From Nitrospirota bacterium (GTDB taxonomy: Bacteria > Nitrospirota > Thermodesulfovibrionia > Thermodesulfovibrionales > Magnetobacteriaceae), in contig JADFXJ010000001.1 of the NCBI GenBank assembly GCA_015233615.1, positions 1 through 64,000 on the forward strand: DNA of 64,000 bases, read 5' to 3'. The translations under genes were made by a program, and so were the position numbers. Positions 50,334-60,796 of the stretch are shown here, one piece after another. The first letter of the stretch is position 1. Each line of letters starts with the position of its first letter. Below the pieces are notes generated by a model that searched no databases, was not told the origin of the DNA, and saw nothing but the letters and a program-made list of their open reading frames with translations.

Positions 50334-52039
50334 CAAAATTGGTATTTGATCCCATCACACGCATAGAAGGGCACCTTCGCGTAGAGGTGCAGGTCGATGG
50401 CGGTAAAGTTACCGACGCCTGGGTCTCGGGCACTATGTGGAGAGGAATCGAAAAGATTCTTAAAGGACGCGACCCACGGGAGTGCTGGGCCATCACCTCG
50501 CGCATCTGCGGAGTATGTACGACGGTACATTCGACGAGTTCCGTAAGAGCCGTAGAAGACGCATTAGGGATAGACATTCCCGATAATGCCCGCGTGATTA
50601 GAAACATTATTACCGCCGCCCAGTTCGTTCAGGACCACGTCATCCACTTCTATCACCTCCATGCCCTGGACTGGGTGGACGTGGTAAGCTCACTGAAGGC
50701 GGACGCCGCCCAAACCGCTTCCCTGGCACAGTCGCTATCTCCCTGGCCAAACGCCACCGCAGGCTACTATAAGGGCGTGCAGGACAGGATTCGAACGCTT
50801 GTACAGAGCGGCCAGCTTGGCCTCTTTGCAAACGGCTACTGGGGACACCCGGCCTTTAAACTTCCTCCGGAGGTAAACCTCATGGCGGTAGCCCACTATC
50901 TGGAAGCCCTCAAGTGGCAGCGGGACGTTATTGCGATTCATGCCCTACTGGGAGCTAAAAACCCCCATCCCCAGACCTTTTTGGTCGGCGGTATGGCCAC
51001 CCCCATAGACCCTAACAGCCAAAACGCCATCAACGCCCACACCCTCGCCACGCTGAAATCTCTTGCCGAAGAGGCCCTGGAGTTCGTAAAGCACGTGTAT
51101 CTGCCGGATCTTCTGGCCATCGCCTCATTTTACAAGAACTGGGCGTCCATAGGCGCGGGCGTAGGTAATTACCTTTCCTACGGAGAGTTTCCCCGCGACT
51201 CGGTACACAATTCGACGAACACGTGGCTACCGTCAGGCTTCATACGCTTTAAAAACATTGGCGCCATAGAGCCGGTAGACCAAAAAAAGGTGGCCGAAGA
51301 CGTCCTTCGGGCCTGGTACTCATATACCGGCGGCGACGGCATACCAAAACATCCCTACGATGGTGAAACCACGCCCAATTACACGGGACCGACGCCTCCC
51401 TACGAATTTTTAGAAACCGACCGGAAATACTCGTGGGTCAAAGCGATTAGTTACGACGGCGTTCCTGCGGAGGTCGGGCCCCTGGCGAGAATGCTCGTGG
51501 CTTACGCCAACGGTCATAAACGGGTTCGGGAACTGGTGGGACTGGTACTGGCCAAATTAGGTGTCGGCGTGGAATCTCTCTTTTCCACGCTAGGGAGAAC
51601 CGCCGCCCGCGGCATCGAAACCCTGGCCGTTGCGGAAATGCTCCCCGTTTGGATAGACGAACTTGTGGCAAACATCAAAGGAGGAGACTACCGAATCCAC
51701 AACGGTGAAAAATGGGAACCCAACACCTGGCCGGCCGAGGCACGCGGTTTTGGTTTCCACGAAGCCCCGCGCGGCGCTCTGTGCCACTGGATAGTTATTA
51801 AGGACAAAAAAGTGGCAAACTACCAATGCGTCGTACCGAGCGGTTGGAATGCCTCACCCAGAGACGTCGCGGACAGGCGGGGCCCTTACGAGGAAGCACT
51901 CGTGGGAACCCCCGTCGAAGACGCGGAAAAACCCCTGGAAATTCTCCGCACCATCCACTCGTTTGACCCGTGCATGGCCTGCGCCGTTCATCTCATAAAT
52001 AAAACGGGAAAGGAACTATCCGTCATAGGTGTGCGTTAA
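50330..52039 (+). CDS. hyaB: [NiFe] hydrogenase large subunit
   Basis: SRICGVCTTVHS and C-terminal DPCMACAVH motifs. Confidence 0.97.
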   Translation: MTKLVFDPITRIEGHLRVEVQVDGGKVTDAWVSGTMWRGIEKILKGRDPRECWAITSRICGVCTTVHSTSSVRAVEDALGIDIPDNARVIRNIITAAQFVQDHVIHFYHLHALDWVDVVSSLKADAAQTASLAQSLSPWPNATAGYYKGVQDRIRTLVQSGQLGLFANGYWGHPAFKLPPEVNLMAVAHYLEALKWQRDVIAIHALLGAKNPHPQTFLVGGMATPIDPNSQNAINAHTLATLKSLAEEALEFVKHVYLPDLLAIASFYKNWASIGAGVGNYLSYGEFPRDSVHNSTNTWLPSGFIRFKNIGAIEPVDQKKVAEDVLRAWYSYTGGDGIPKHPYDGETTPNYTGPTPPYEFLETDRKYSWVKAISYDGVPAEVGPLARMLVAYANGHKRVRELVGLVLAKLGVGVESLFSTLGRTAARGIETLAVAEMLPVWIDELVANIKGGDYRIHNGEKWEPNTWPAEARGFGFHEAPRGALCHWIVIKDKKVANYQCVVPSGWNASPRDVADRRGPYEEALVGTPVEDAEKPLEILRTIHSFDPCMACAVHLINKTGKELSVIGVR

Positions 52040-52081
52040 TGCCGGCTGTTCGTTAATGGATATTCGTTAAAGGACAATAAC

Positions 52082-52723
52082 GTGGCAAAGAAAATCTACG
52101 TCTGGTCGCTTACGGTACGCCTTACCCACTGGGTAAACGTCGTTACCGTAACTATTCTGTCGCTTACCGGGTACGCCATCGGTAATCCGGCCCTTTTTGC
52201 CGGCATGAGAGAATTCCTGCCCATGGCTACGGTACGATTTATCCATATCCTTAGTGCCTATATGCTTACGGCGAGCGTCTTTCTGCGTTTCTATTACATG
52301 AGTACGGAGGACGGATACGCCAGGCCCGGAGAACTTCTACCCTTGAAAAAAGAGCGGTGGCGGAGCTTTAGGGATGCTCTGTTTTTTTACATGTTTTTGC
52401 GAAAATCCCCGCCCTCTTATCCGGGCCATAACGCGTTGGCGGGAGTCAGTTACTTTTTTATTTTCATCGCCTTTGCCACCGAAATCGTTACCGGCTTTGC
52501 CCTCCACTCCCAAAGCCACCACGGGGTGCTTTGGTGGGTACTTGGCGGGTGGATGCTTAACTTTACCGACGCCATGTCGATTCGGCTTATTCACCACCTG
52601 TTAATGTGGTTTTTGTGGGTCTTTGTGGTGATTCACCTTTACATATCCGTCCATAACGATTGCTTTGAAAAAAACGGCCTGATCAGCTCCATTGTAAACG
52701 GATATAAAATCGTCGATGAATAA
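52082..52723 (+). CDS. hyaC: Ni/Fe-hydrogenase b-type cytochrome subunit
   Basis: VWSLTVRLTHWVNVVTVTILSLTGYAIG; RLIHHLLMWFLWVFVVIHLYISVHND. Confidence 0.93.
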   Translation: MAKKIYVWSLTVRLTHWVNVVTVTILSLTGYAIGNPALFAGMREFLPMATVRFIHILSAYMLTASVFLRFYYMSTEDGYARPGELLPLKKERWRSFRDALFFYMFLRKSPPSYPGHNALAGVSYFFIFIAFATEIVTGFALHSQSHHGVLWWVLGGWMLNFTDAMSIRLIHHLLMWFLWVFVVIHLYISVHNDCFEKNGLISSIVNGYKIVDE

Positions 52724-52756
52724 GGTTGCCGATGAATAAGATCGTCGATGGATAAG
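52709..52756. repeat. 16-nt tandem repeat x3 at the hyaC/hyaD junction
   Basis: ATCGTCGATGAATAAG / GTTGCCGATGAATAAG / ATCGTCGATGGATAAG. Confidence 0.97.
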
Positions 52757-53236
52757 ACTTGCCTGATAATCGGTCTTGGTAACGTCCTTTTGGGCGACGA
52801 AGGGGCTGGTGTGTACGTTGCGGAGGCGATCAATACCCGTTACGTACTGAGCGAGGGTACAAAAACCATCGACGGCGGCACTCTGGGGCTTGATCTTCTT
52901 CCCATCATCGAAGGATATGAAGAGGCCATTGTTATCGACGCCGTAAACTTTGGACGGGAACCCGGATACGTAGAGGTTTTCGACGGCGGGGATAGCGGAC
53001 TGGATTACGTACCCCGGTTTTCGTCACACCACGAGGGTGTTGGGGACATCGTTACGGCCTTAACCCTTTTGGGTGTATATTCCGAAGCAAAACCACCGCG
53101 TCTGTTTATCATCGGCATTCAACCGGGAGACATCGGAGAAGGTATCGGGCTTTCCGACGAGGCAAAGGCCGGTGTAGAGCGAGCTATCGGTATTGTCAGG
53201 CAGCGGCTGATGCTTTTCCCTACCGGCACCACTTAG
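52748..53236 (+). CDS. hyaD: Hydrogenase maturation protease
   Basis: IIGLGNVLLGDEGAGVYVAEAI; DGGTLGLDLLPII; SSHHEG. Confidence 0.95.
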   Translation: MDKTCLIIGLGNVLLGDEGAGVYVAEAINTRYVLSEGTKTIDGGTLGLDLLPIIEGYEEAIVIDAVNFGREPGYVEVFDGGDSGLDYVPRFSSHHEGVGDIVTALTLLGVYSEAKPPRLFIIGIQPGDIGEGIGLSDEAKAGVERAIGIVRQRLMLFPTGTT

Positions 53237-53291
53237 CCCCCATTGCCGGGAATGTCCATTTGAGTATATTATGGTAGTATATGCTCTATAG

Positions 53292-53579
53292 ATGAAGGGA
53301 AAAGCCGAATTAATAAATTATGAAAAATACCCGTTAGAAGACGGTATAATAGAGATTAAGATTTATATGGTAACGAAGAGTAAGGACAAACCTCATGGAT
53401 TTAAATATTCTCTGGCATATATAGAAAATGGTGAACGTATAATAGGTTATGATAATTGTGAGGGTAAAGGTGATCATTTTCATTACGCAGGCCATGAGGG
53501 ATATTACGAATTCATAGACCTGGATCGATTGAAACATGATTTTTTCAGCGCAATAAGGAGACGAAAAGATGAAGGATAA
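53292..53579 (+). CDS. DUF6516 / TumE-like toxin candidate
   Basis: Sequence pattern SLAYIENGERIIGYDNCEGKGDHFHYAGHEGYYEF, followed by an overlapping HTH gene. Confidence 0.75.
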   Translation: MKGKAELINYEKYPLEDGIIEIKIYMVTKSKDKPHGFKYSLAYIENGERIIGYDNCEGKGDHFHYAGHEGYYEFIDLDRLKHDFFSAIRRRKDEG

Positions 53580-53964
53580 GAAATACAAGACCGTAAGATT
53601 AGGGGTAAAACCTTTGGAAGATGGTTTGGACGACGCCGTCGATCTAATGAAACGTATCGAGAAAGGGGAACACGTAAAAAAACGTAAACCGGGTATATAC
53701 TTTGAAAACGTTACGGCTATTCCCAGGATTTTAACGCAAGATCGCCTGAAGATGCTCAACGTAATAAAGGAAAACCATCCATCGTCTATTTCCGATCTTG
53801 CTAAACTACTTGGCCGCGACGTTAACAACGTAAAGACAGACGTTCAATATTTATCGGATTTAGGACTGATTAAGCTTAAGAAATCAAAAAACGGCGACGG
53901 TGAAAATGAATTGACAACTCCAACTGTCAATTACGAGAAACTTCTTCTTGAGATAAATATTTAG
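53569..53964 (+). CDS. HTH antitoxin candidate (TumA-like)
   Basis: Overlaps upstream ORF; winged-HTH segment MLNVIKENHPSSISDLAKLLGRDVNNVKTDVQYLSDLGLI. Confidence 0.75.
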   Translation: MKDKKYKTVRLGVKPLEDGLDDAVDLMKRIEKGEHVKKRKPGIYFENVTAIPRILTQDRLKMLNVIKENHPSSISDLAKLLGRDVNNVKTDVQYLSDLGLIKLKKSKNGDGENELTTPTVNYEKLLLEINI

Positions 53965-53977
53965 TAGGATGACCGGG

Positions 53978-54005
53978 ATGTCTTATTCGATAAAAGTATT
54001 CTACA
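53978..54005 (+). pseudogene. hicB 5' remnant
   Basis: ATGTCTTATTCGATAAAAGTATTCTACA matches 27/28 nt of the start of the hicB-like gene at 60295 (ATGTTTTATTCGATAAAAGTATTCTACA), then stops after 11 codons. Confidence 0.75.
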
Positions 54006-54309
54006 AGGGTTAACCTCTACAATGATTTAAGGCTACGATTTTTGCTATAATTAACCTAGACGTCGCTAAAAACTCTAAATATGCGGAGCATTTCATTTCA
54101 GCACGTTTCATGTGATTGCTTTTATCGGGTAAACGCTTGTTGTACACTGTAGAGACGACATTAACCGCCGTTTTCAGGATAATACTTGCGTTTTGGAATC
54201 AACCCGATAGGAGAACTGGCAACCGGCGAAAAAGCGGGGAATGAATCCGGCACTACATCGGGAAATAAAGTTAACACCGGCGAACACTTAAAGAAAGAGG
54301 AATAAAGTT

Positions 54310-56139
54310 ATGCAAATCAAGAATTGGTCTCTAAGTATGAAAACGTGCGTGCCTATATTGCTGATAATGGCGGTAGGCGCATTTCTTAACACCGGGATAG
54401 CCAACGTTCTGACTAAAAGAATGGTCGTGGATGAAATCAAGAATGGCGCCATAATGGGCTACAAGAACACCGTTTTGGATGCCATTACGTCCATGATGGT
54501 GGCGGGCAGTTTTAAGGAGGCAAAGGACCCGTTCTTGCAGCAACTAAGAAGTATGATAGACATCAGGGTTATCAGGAGTGAAGCGGTTGATGCAACCTTT
54601 GGGAAGGGAAAGCCAGAAGATTACAACCAGGACGACGTGGAGAGAGAGGTAATGCGTACCGGGAAGGAGCAGGTGTTCGTCGAAGGCTTATCGGTTCGGG
54701 GCGTTTATCCTTATATTGCCGGCCATAGCGTCATGGGCAGGGACTGTCTTTCATGTCACACCGTAAAGGAAGGCGAGGTTTTGGGCGTTGTCAGCATATC
54801 GGTACCTTTAGCCGGGACTATGGAGAAGCTGAAGTACCTGAAACTCGTGTTTATAATCCTGGGGCTTTTGGGCATACTCGGTATGGGGACTGCCGTTTAC
54901 GTAATTGTAAAGATAACTCATAAACCACTGTCGGCCCTTACGGAGAAAGTGAAGGAAATCTCCAACGGTAACCTGATGGTAGACATCGAAATTAACGGAA
55001 AAGATGAGATCAACCAGCTTCTTTTTGCCATGAAAAACATGACCGATACCATAAAAAGTATTCTTCGTGAAACACAAGGCATGATAGATGCCGTAGCCAG
55101 TGGTGATCTCGAAAGCCGTGCAAATGCAGGGTTGTTTGTAGGCTCATGGCAGCAACTGGTTGCCGGCATAAACGATACGGTAATCAACATAGTGAACCCT
55201 TTGATGGTAACCGCCGATTACGTGGATAAGATTTCCAGGGGTGTAATCCCGCCCGTTATCAAAACGCAGTACAAGGGCCAGTATAACGTAATTAAGGAAA
55301 ACCTCAACACCATGGTGACCAGGCTTACCGGTGTTGTATCGGAAATAAGAACGGCAGCCGACAACGTTGCATCGGGAAGCCAGGAACTTAGTGCCACCGC
55401 CCAGGTGATGTCCCAGGGTGCTACCGAGCAGGCGGCCTCGGCAGAGGAGGTATCTTCTTCCATGGAGCAGATGGCTTCCAACGTCAGGCAAAATGCCGAT
55501 AATGCCCATGAAACACAGAAGATTGCCGACAAATCCGCAGTAAATGCCAGGGAAGGCGGCAAGGCGGTAGCCGAAACCGTAACGGCCATGAAGGAGATAG
55601 CACGCAAGATTACTATAATCGAAGAAATAGCCCGGCAAATTAACCTTTTAGCCCTTAACGCAGCAATCGAGGCAGCCCGCGCGGGTGAACACGGAAAGGG
55701 CTTTGCCGTAGTTGCCTCGGAGGTGAGGAAATTGGCCGAGCGCAGCCAATTGGCCGCCGGCGAGATAACCGGTCTTGTTACGACAAGCGTTGAGATAGCT
55801 GAAAAGGCAGGCACCATGTTTTCTGCAATGCTGCCGGACATCCTGAAGACTGCCGGGTTGATAAAGGAAATAAGTGCCGCCAGTAGCGAACAAAACTCCG
55901 GTGCACAACAGATTAACATGGCCATTCAGCAATTGGATCAGGTCATCCAGCAAAACGCCTCTGCCTCCGAGGAGATGGCGTCCACCTCGGAGGAACTCTC
56001 AAGCCAGTCTGAACAACTTCAACACACCATATCGTTTTTCAGAATCGACGATGAAGATGGGGGAGGTTTTTCCACATACGGCGTGCAGCGAAGACCTCAA
56101 CCGCTTCAACAAAAGGGAAACCGTAGTTCAAGGATATAA
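54310..56139 (+). CDS. Methyl-accepting chemotaxis protein with periplasmic CxxCH
   Basis: Two TM, HAMP, conserved MCP hairpin [52 protein letters not shown] in sensory domain. Confidence 0.94.
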   Translation: MQIKNWSLSMKTCVPILLIMAVGAFLNTGIANVLTKRMVVDEIKNGAIMGYKNTVLDAITSMMVAGSFKEAKDPFLQQLRSMIDIRVIRSEAVDATFGKGKPEDYNQDDVEREVMRTGKEQVFVEGLSVRGVYPYIAGHSVMGRDCLSCHTVKEGEVLGVVSISVPLAGTMEKLKYLKLVFIILGLLGILGMGTAVYVIVKITHKPLSALTEKVKEISNGNLMVDIEINGKDEINQLLFAMKNMTDTIKSILRETQGMIDAVASGDLESRANAGLFVGSWQQLVAGINDTVINIVNPLMVTADYVDKISRGVIPPVIKTQYKGQYNVIKENLNTMVTRLTGVVSEIRTAADNVASGSQELSATAQVMSQGATEQAASAEEVSSSMEQMASNVRQNADNAHETQKIADKSAVNAREGGKAVAETVTAMKEIARKITIIEEIARQINLLALNAAIEAARAGEHGKGFAVVASEVRKLAERSQLAAGEITGLVTTSVEIAEKAGTMFSAMLPDILKTAGLIKEISAASSEQNSGAQQINMAIQQLDQVIQQNASASEEMASTSEELSSQSEQLQHTISFFRIDDEDGGGFSTYGVQRRPQPLQQKGNRSSRI

Positions 56140-56140
56140 G

Positions 56141-57517
56141 ATGGAAGAAGATTTTTTTTATGAAGAGACTACTATAGAAGATTCTTTAATTAACCCCGGT
56201 GAAAAGTGGAAAGTAATGATCGTCGATGATGACGAAGAGGTTCATAAAGTTACTATCCTCGCCTTGAGGAATATGGTTATTAAAGACAGAGGTCTTCATT
56301 TTATTCATGCTTACACGGCAAAGGAGGCCATAGGTTTAATAACGCAACACCCCGACACGTCTTTGATTCTTCTCGACGTTGTGATGGAAACCGAATATGC
56401 CGGTTTACTTGTGGTGGATTTTATAAGAAATGAGTTGAAAAACTCCTCCGTGAGGATAGTGCTTCGCACCGGCCAGCCGGGTCAGGCCCCTGAAGTGGAG
56501 ATCATAAAAAAGTATGACATCAACGATTATAAGGAAAAGAGCGAACTTACTACACAGAAGCTTTTTACCACACTGTATTCGTCCATAAGTACCTATAACG
56601 ACATCGTTACTATCGAAAAGTATAAGAATCACCTGGAGTCATTAGTACAACAACGTACTCACATGCTTATCGAAAAGACGGAGGCTCTCGAAGATCTAAA
56701 TAGAAATCTTGAGGTTAAGGTCAAAGAGGAAATCGAAAAAAGAATGTACAGCGAACGAATGCTTATACAGAAATCCAGACTTGCTTCCATGGGGGAGATG
56801 CTTTCCGTTATTGCCCATCAATGGAAGCAGCCTCTAAACGGAATGTATCTCCTGATTCAGGATATTGAGGATGCCTTAGATTTCGGACAAATCGATAGAA
56901 ACTATATTGCCAACTACGTATCGGAGGGAAAGAATTATATACACTTTTTGGATAGAACTGTAAACGATTTCAGGGATTTCCTGAAGGTAGGAAAGAAAAG
57001 AGATCTCTTTGACGTGGCAAATGCCGTCAAAGAAGTGCTTGGCTTACTATCGGGTTTATTAAAAAACTTACAAATAGAAGTTTCTTTCGATATTCATGAG
57101 GGAGAGTCTTATATAACCGACGGTTATGAAAACGAGTTCAAACACGTGGTGCTGAACTTAATAAATAATTCCAGGGATGCTATTATTCAAAGAAATAAGA
57201 AAGAAACCGACGATAATAAAACAAAAGGGTTGATAGAAATAAGAATTATAGGCGCCGGCTCCCGTATAATGGTAACCATTACCGATAACGGTTGCGGAAT
57301 ACCGGAGGATATCGCCGACAAAATTTTCGAGCCCTATTTTACCACAAAGGATGACGAAACAGGTACGGGAATAGGACTATACCTGAGTAAAATCATCATC
57401 GAGAAAAACATGGGGGGACGCCTGTACGTTACCAATCCGGGCAATGGAGTTAGTTTTACTATAGAACTCGTTGCAGAGCATAGTAATACCACAGAAGGTA
57501 AAAAAAATACCGGATAG
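56141..57517 (+). CDS. REC-histidine kinase hybrid (N-terminal receiver)
   Basis: MIVDDDEEVHKVTILAL..., LRTGQPGQAP, SVIAHQWKQPLNGMYL, GTGIGLYLSKIII. Start at ATG 56141, not 55874. Confidence 0.9.
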   Translation: MEEDFFYEETTIEDSLINPGEKWKVMIVDDDEEVHKVTILALRNMVIKDRGLHFIHAYTAKEAIGLITQHPDTSLILLDVVMETEYAGLLVVDFIRNELKNSSVRIVLRTGQPGQAPEVEIIKKYDINDYKEKSELTTQKLFTTLYSSISTYNDIVTIEKYKNHLESLVQQRTHMLIEKTEALEDLNRNLEVKVKEEIEKRMYSERMLIQKSRLASMGEMLSVIAHQWKQPLNGMYLLIQDIEDALDFGQIDRNYIANYVSEGKNYIHFLDRTVNDFRDFLKVGKKRDLFDVANAVKEVLGLLSGLLKNLQIEVSFDIHEGESYITDGYENEFKHVVLNLINNSRDAIIQRNKKETDDNKTKGLIEIRIIGAGSRIMVTITDNGCGIPEDIADKIFEPYFTTKDDETGTGIGLYLSKIIIEKNMGGRLYVTNPGNGVSFTIELVAEHSNTTEGKKNTG

Positions 57518-57759
57518 TGTCGTGTCAACTGTAAAATGCCGGATTCCGAATATAGCCGTCAGCCTGATTAGCGGACAGGAATCTGTCCTTTCGTCATTAC
57601 GCTTCGTTTTCGTTATTCCTGGTATCCTCCGTTATCCACCCACTTATCGTCATCTTTCCGGCTAGAGCCGTCAGCCGCATTCGCGGGCCGGAATCGCCCT
57701 TGCCCTTGCCGTTATTCGGGGAAACCGAAATGTGACATAATACCCTTGACGCGACACTA
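57515..57759. mobile_element. MITE-like element with TAGTGTCGYGTCAA TIRs
   Basis: TAGTGTCGTGTCAA (57515-57528) and TTGACGCGACACTA (57746-57759, rc TAGTGTCGCGTCAA); similarity continues inward for about 20 more nt. Confidence 0.7.
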
Positions 57760-57775
57760 GTTATGGTGACATTGT

Positions 57776-58213
57776 TTAATACAATTCAGATTCGCAAGGG
57801 TCAGTCTCTTGTCCCCGGCAACCAAACTCCGGGTTGCCATGTATGTCTAAGAAAATTATTTTATTACCTTTTATTTGAACGAAACCGTCATCGACTTTCA
57901 TTACTTCGGCATACTTGCCTTTATAAATAATCTTAGCCGCGGGAGGTTTACCTGGTTCAATCATTGCGCCAAAAAGCTTAATGGTAGTATCACCGTTTTT
58001 CTTGATTTTAATTGTATAGTTTGTACTACTACCTTCATAAAAATTGAAGGATTTCTCACCAACGAATGGTAGTTTTATTTTCCGAGTACCCTTTTGACTG
58101 GAATCGGCAGTTGCAGCCATCGAGACTATTGAGAATGACAGTAAACAGATGGATAAACACGAAACAAGAAATATTTTTTTCATAGGCTCTCCTATTATCG
58201 TATTACTTTTCAC
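57776..58213 (-). CDS. Secreted hypothetical protein
   Basis: Signal peptide MKKIFLVSCLSICLLSFSIVSMA; coherent ORF. Confidence 0.6.
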   Translation of the reverse strand: MKSNTIIGEPMKKIFLVSCLSICLLSFSIVSMAATADSSQKGTRKIKLPFVGEKSFNFYEGSSTNYTIKIKKNGDTTIKLFGAMIEPGKPPAAKIIYKGKYAEVMKVDDGFVQIKGNKIIFLDIHGNPEFGCRGQETDPCESELY

Positions 58214-58520
58214 AAGATAGACGGCATAGTGCCGCTGACACTACTTTGAAATTCATATGCATTAAATTCATTTACATGGGTATGCACTTGACTCCTGTTA
58301 AAACAATAACCTGCTGTTATTGCGAGCATTTTATGCGCTTGATAATTTCGTTGTTTGTATACGATAAACTCATTCTTTTTAATAAGTTACGATTATTTTA
58401 CATTATTGTACGGGACTCATCGGCATACCCAGGTTCATTTATTTACTTCACATGTGAAAATCCGTGAATTGATTGTAATTAATATCCCTATGGTTTTTAC
58501 CTTAAACTACACCCGGTTTG

Positions 58521-59393
58521 TTATTGATTAAAATAATTGGCAGTCGGGACAACCCTGTTTACTTTAACGCTGATTCCTTTACCGCTTTCCGTATTGCCGT
58601 GAACCACGAATTCGCTCAACCCGACATGGTTCCTGGAGTTGCCCCAGTCATATGTATATCCAAGCCGCGTCCACGGATATGGATACTCAGACACATAGAG
58701 ATAAGTCCGCCTGTTTACAAACCACCTATAATAATCCTTAAATCCGCACTGGTTAAGGTCGCAGGCCTGATCCGCATATACCTTCAGAGTTAAGCTGAAA
58801 ATCAAGAACTGGTCATCCGGATAGTCGAGCGGGCATTCCGTAGTCGTAATATCAGGATCGGCGCAGGGACGGAAAAGATCGTTCGGAGAAACCCAGAGTT
58901 CAAGTAAGTACGTCTTTCGCACGGCATCGTCGGGCGGAAGACCGAGAAGCTGCGCGATCCTCAGAGGCTCAGGGCTGACGCCCGCGAAAAACCTTTTAAG
59001 CTCAGGCACTACCGTAACCCAGGTATCATATGTATAGTTCGGGCATTCACGCCCTTCCTTGCAGGTATCGGATGCCTTGCACCCTTCAGAGGGGCAGCGA
59101 TAACTATTTCCTACGGCTTCCGTAACCCAGCTTGCGACAAGTACCCTCGTTCCCGGAATGCCGTTTTCCCAGTCGAGCACTCTATTTTCAGGGATTATCG
59201 GAATCAGGTTCTTCGATATCTTATCCTGAGTCGCGCGCCCGGCGGCATCTTGTACGGCCACGAGATAAGCATCCTGAGAATTATGAATCGAGTCGCTTTG
59301 GCCGCCGCAGGATGTCAGGACTAATGCAAGATAGAAAAAAACCAAAACTACTGCTGGATGGTGCCGCTGTTTACGGGCAAGATATGCAGACAT
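58521..59393 (-). CDS. Putative secreted lipoprotein, unknown function
   Basis: N-terminal hydrophobic segment ending LVLTSCGG (lipobox-like). Confidence 0.65.
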   Translation of the reverse strand: MSAYLARKQRHHPAVVLVFFYLALVLTSCGGQSDSIHNSQDAYLVAVQDAAGRATQDKISKNLIPIIPENRVLDWENGIPGTRVLVASWVTEAVGNSYRCPSEGCKASDTCKEGRECPNYTYDTWVTVVPELKRFFAGVSPEPLRIAQLLGLPPDDAVRKTYLLELWVSPNDLFRPCADPDITTTECPLDYPDDQFLIFSLTLKVYADQACDLNQCGFKDYYRWFVNRRTYLYVSEYPYPWTRLGYTYDWGNSRNHVGLSEFVVHGNTESGKGISVKVNRVVPTANYFNQ

Positions 59394-60044
59394 AAGGCCT
59401 CCTTAGATTGTTAGTGAAGTGCAACCTATTTTAATACACGAAGTTAGAAAATTACAACCGTCCGCAATGTCACGTTACTTGTGTCCGATCTTTTATGGTA
59501 GAAGTATAAAATATTGCATCCGTCCGGATCTGCAAGCTCTCGAAGCGCTCACATACGTCAGCGACCACTCTTTGACACCCGTTTCCCTCTCATACGTCAT
59601 TCCGGCTTGACCGGAATCGCCTTTGTTCTTGATCTTTACGACATTTCATTCTTGACACGTAACCGGTGGGGTCTTACAACATAAAGCACGCTAAAACCTG
59701 TCTTTACTCGCTCTACGAGTTTTTTAGCCGTCTAACTCTTAAACTTCCGTAAAACTCCCATCTAATCCGCAGATTGCGGAGATATTGGGATGAACGTACC
59801 CACTTTAGCCGGCAACGAGGGTATTGGGGCTTCGTCATAGCCTTAACCCGGGAGTTTATAAAGAAAAAAGCATCAAGATCTGAATCGATACCGATCTAGG
59901 TCGATTCCGGGCATTCGTTGATGCTTCCAGCCAGTCATCATCAAGAGTACGGATATACATTTTTTCTTTGCCGAAAGGAAGAAGGTCTCCAAGATAAAAA
60001 AAATTGTAAAAAAAGATGCCTTTATAGTATCCTTTAATTAGATT

Positions 60045-60290
60045 ATGAGTAAAAAGAAAAAGTTACTGGAGAAAATAAAGAACAATCCGGCAAATGTAAG
60101 ATTTTGTGATATATGCAAAGTTGCAGAAAGTTATGGTTTTAAGTTTAAAAACCAAAAAGGGAGTCACGTGACGTATGGCAGAGAAGGTATCTACGAGAAA
60201 TTAAACTTTCAAGATACGAATGGTAATACGCCAGGGTACCAGGTAAGGCAATTGTTAAATATATTAGAGAAATACGCCTTGGAGGATTAG
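60045..60290 (+). CDS. hicA: HicA-family toxin
   Basis: VAESYGFKFKNQKGSHVTYGREGIYEKLNFQ...; 4 nt before hicB. Confidence 0.85.
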   Translation: MSKKKKLLEKIKNNPANVRFCDICKVAESYGFKFKNQKGSHVTYGREGIYEKLNFQDTNGNTPGYQVRQLLNILEKYALED

Positions 60291-60294
60291 CGAG

Positions 60295-60681
60295 ATGTTT
60301 TATTCGATAAAAGTATTCTACAGCGAAGAAGACAAAGGTTTTATAGCCATTGTACCGGACTTACCCGGATGTTCGGCTTTTGGTGAAACGGAGGATGACG
60401 CGATAAGAGAGGTAAAAATTGCTCGTGAAAGCTGGTTAGAATTGGCTGAAGAGATGGGTCAATCGATTCCACAACCGTCGCCTCACGAAAGTCGATATTG
60501 CGGTAAGACGTTCGTGGATCTACCCAAGTCATTACATAAGGAGCTAAATTTGTTAGCAGAAGAAGAAGGCGTAAGCATGAATCAACTGATTATAAATATA
60601 CTATCAAAAGAAATAGGTAGACGTCAACAAGCGTTATCTATGGTAACAATGGAATCGGGGCAAAAGTGCTATCAGTTCTAA
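60295..60681 (+). CDS. hicB: HicB-family antitoxin
   Basis: SEEDKGFIAIVPDLPGCSAFGETEDDAIREVKIARESWLE plus C-terminal Arc-like HKELNLLAEEEGVSMNQLIINILSKEI. Confidence 0.9.
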   Translation: MFYSIKVFYSEEDKGFIAIVPDLPGCSAFGETEDDAIREVKIARESWLELAEEMGQSIPQPSPHESRYCGKTFVDLPKSLHKELNLLAEEEGVSMNQLIINILSKEIGRRQQALSMVTMESGQKCYQF

Positions 60682-60796
60682 CGATAGATATTGATATATA
60701 GTCGCTATATATTTTTTTAAAATAAGAAAATGATTGCTTTGCTAAAAGAGGAGCTAAACAATGAACGCAACAATGGCGTGGAGTAGGTAACAGGCA

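Noticed and set aside
55874-56140. N-terminal extension of the REC-HK ORF
   Set aside because: Overlaps the MCP gene in another frame; RBS-proximal ATG at 56141 is a better start.
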